Positions 6,423-7,201 of a stretch of DNA of 7,201 nt are shown in pieces (position 1 is the stretch's first letter; each line of letters begins with the position of its first letter). A program made the position numbers and the translations under genes. The notes under the pieces are model-generated. The model did not search any database and was not told the DNA's origin. It was given only the letters and a program-made list of their open reading frames with translations. Source of the DNA: Pseudomonadota bacterium (GTDB lineage Bacteria; Bdellovibrionota; Bacteriovoracia; Bacteriovoracales; Bacteriovoracaceae); assembly GCA_023432655.1 (NCBI GenBank), contig JAEYUK010000354.1:1-7201 (forward strand). The letters run 5' to 3'.

Positions 6423-7201
6423 ATGAATAAGTTTATCCCTCTTTTTATGGGCCTGATGTTTCCTCTAGCAGGAGCGTTTGCCGACACTTTTACGAACGAG
6501 GCAGTCGAATTCTGTCGTTCGAAAGGTGGTTCTTACTCCATGGGAAGTATGGTGGAAGAAGGGGAGAATTACTGCCGCCAAGTCACCTGTAAAAAAACAA
6601 ACAGTGATAGATATGAAATTCCGGACGGCACACCAGGCCCTGAGGCCAACGTCGAAGCGACTAAACGAGTGTGTATTAAAAAGTCCATTGTCGATGGGAA
6701 TTTTGATACGGCCGGTGCCGGGAATTCTTCTGGTGCCACATCTGGCTCAGGCGCAACTTCGGGCTCAGGTTCAACTTCCGGTTCGGGTGGCGGATCTTCT
6801 TCAGGGTCAGGTGCAACTTCTGGTTCAGGAGCAGCGGGTGGTTCTGGAGTAGGAGTGACTGCCGGATCAGCTGGCGGAGCCTCTTCTGGTTCGGCCGGTG
6901 GGGACGCTTACTATTGTGAAGAACTAGAAGGCGAAGGACGAATTACTCCGGGCTCCCTTTGTTATAACGAGTGTAAACCAAAACGTGACTGGAAAACTCT
7001 TTGGACTCAGAAGAAATCAGGCTTTGAAAGAAAGTCTTGTGTCGAGTGTCTCTTGAAATATCCTGGTGTTTATAAAGTGAAGCGTGAATATTTGCCAGTT
7101 GGTAAAGACGGCCAAATCATCGGTTATACCAGTGTTGACCTTGGAAGATGGGTCACTGTTAAAACTGGAGTGTTCGTTTGTAAGGACGCGAGCGGAAATA
7201 T
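6423..7201 (+). CDS. Secreted Cys-rich protein with Gly/Ser linker (3' partial)
   Basis: The frame is open from the ATG at 6423 to the window edge (259 codons, no stop reached), so the C-terminus is missing. I do not recognise the family. It has a signal peptide (residues 1-20, likely cut after AFA). The N-terminal segment (21-96) has cysteines at 31, 51, 56 and 84, with an AVEFCRSKGG motif loosely like the start of DUF333. A 64-residue low-complexity linker (97-160) of Gly, Ser, Ala and Thr follows. The C-terminal segment holds cysteines at 165, 180, 184, 206, 209 and 253, including YNEC and CVEC, with alternating charged and aromatic residues. The paired cysteine clusters fit disulfide-bonded extracellular or periplasmic domains. 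AGGA five bases upstream supports the start. An overlapping frame at 6478-6852 is a shadow. Confidence 0.82.
   Translation, partial: MNKFIPLFMGLMFPLAGAFADTFTNEAVEFCRSKGGSYSMGSMVEEGENYCRQVTCKKTNSDRYEIPDGTPGPEANVEATKRVCIKKSIVDGNFDTAGAGNSSGATSGSGATSGSGSTSGSGGGSSSGSGATSGSGAAGGSGVGVTAGSAGGASSGSAGGDAYYCEELEGEGRITPGSLCYNECKPKRDWKTLWTQKKSGFERKSCVECLLKYPGVYKVKREYLPVGKDGQIIGYTSVDLGRWVTVKTGVFVCKDASGN
6711..6902 (+). repeat. Degenerate 18-bp repeat encoding Gly/Ser/Thr linker
   Basis: Within the secreted protein gene, units of about 18 bp encode G-[A/S]-T-S-G-S. GATSGS, GATSGS and GSTSGS run in tandem from 6732, one longer variant follows, then another GATSGS, then more degenerate Gly/Ala/Ser to 6902. 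Codons differ between units at third positions while the peptide is kept, so the linker seems maintained at protein level and is not a very recent DNA expansion. Confidence 0.8.

Noticed and set aside
6478..6852. 124-codon plus-strand frame with a Gln/Val/Leu-rich repeat end
   Set aside because: It is the out-of-frame reading of the Gly/Ser repeat in the secreted protein gene; the true frame has a signal peptide and ribosome site.

Overview
The window (about 44% GC by eye) looks like the chromosome of a Gram-negative, deltaproteobacteria-like bacterium. Exported cysteine-rich small proteins, a prokaryotic papain-family peptidase, and lineage-restricted hypotheticals between housekeeping genes suggest Bdellovibrionota (Bacteriovorax/Peredibacter-like). 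That placement is inference from style, not from a marker gene. There is no IS element, phage gene, CRISPR array, tRNA or rRNA.

Left block, minus strand (3228 down to 3): an unrecognised 114-aa protein (2855-3199) ends at a good intrinsic terminator (2784-2818). Then comes purA, adenylosuccinate synthetase (1463-2728), complete with its catalytic residues. After a 63-nt gap with a striking nested inverted repeat follow two exported-protein genes joined by an ATGA overlap: a 114-aa six-cysteine protein with a DUF333-like C-terminus (1055-1399) and a papain-like (C1) cysteine peptidase (3-1058). The inverted repeat would bury the Shine-Dalgarno of the DUF333 gene in a perfect 10-bp stem starting 8 nt after the purA stop, so expression of the exported pair may depend on ribosomes finishing purA.

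Middle, plus strand: a 363-nt divergent intergenic region (3200-3562) holds hairpins and a candidate promoter but no convincing gene. murJ (3563-5122), the lipid II flippase of peptidoglycan synthesis, follows. After a short gap with its own promoter candidate comes a 147-aa acidic DUF507-like protein (5203-5646).

Right block: a minus-strand gene for a membrane-anchored 199-aa protein (5643-6242) converges on the DUF507-like gene, and both use the same TTAA for their stop codons. Back-to-back promoters then lead into a plus-strand gene (6423 to the right edge, incomplete) for a secreted protein: two cysteine-bearing segments joined by a 64-residue Gly/Ser/Ala/Thr linker.

The housekeeping genes (purA, murJ) are ordinary. 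The most interesting points are the SD-sequestering hairpin after purA, the translationally coupled DUF333/propeptide-less peptidase pair, and the unknown linker-containing secreted protein. No complete new multi-gene system can be claimed from this sequence alone.
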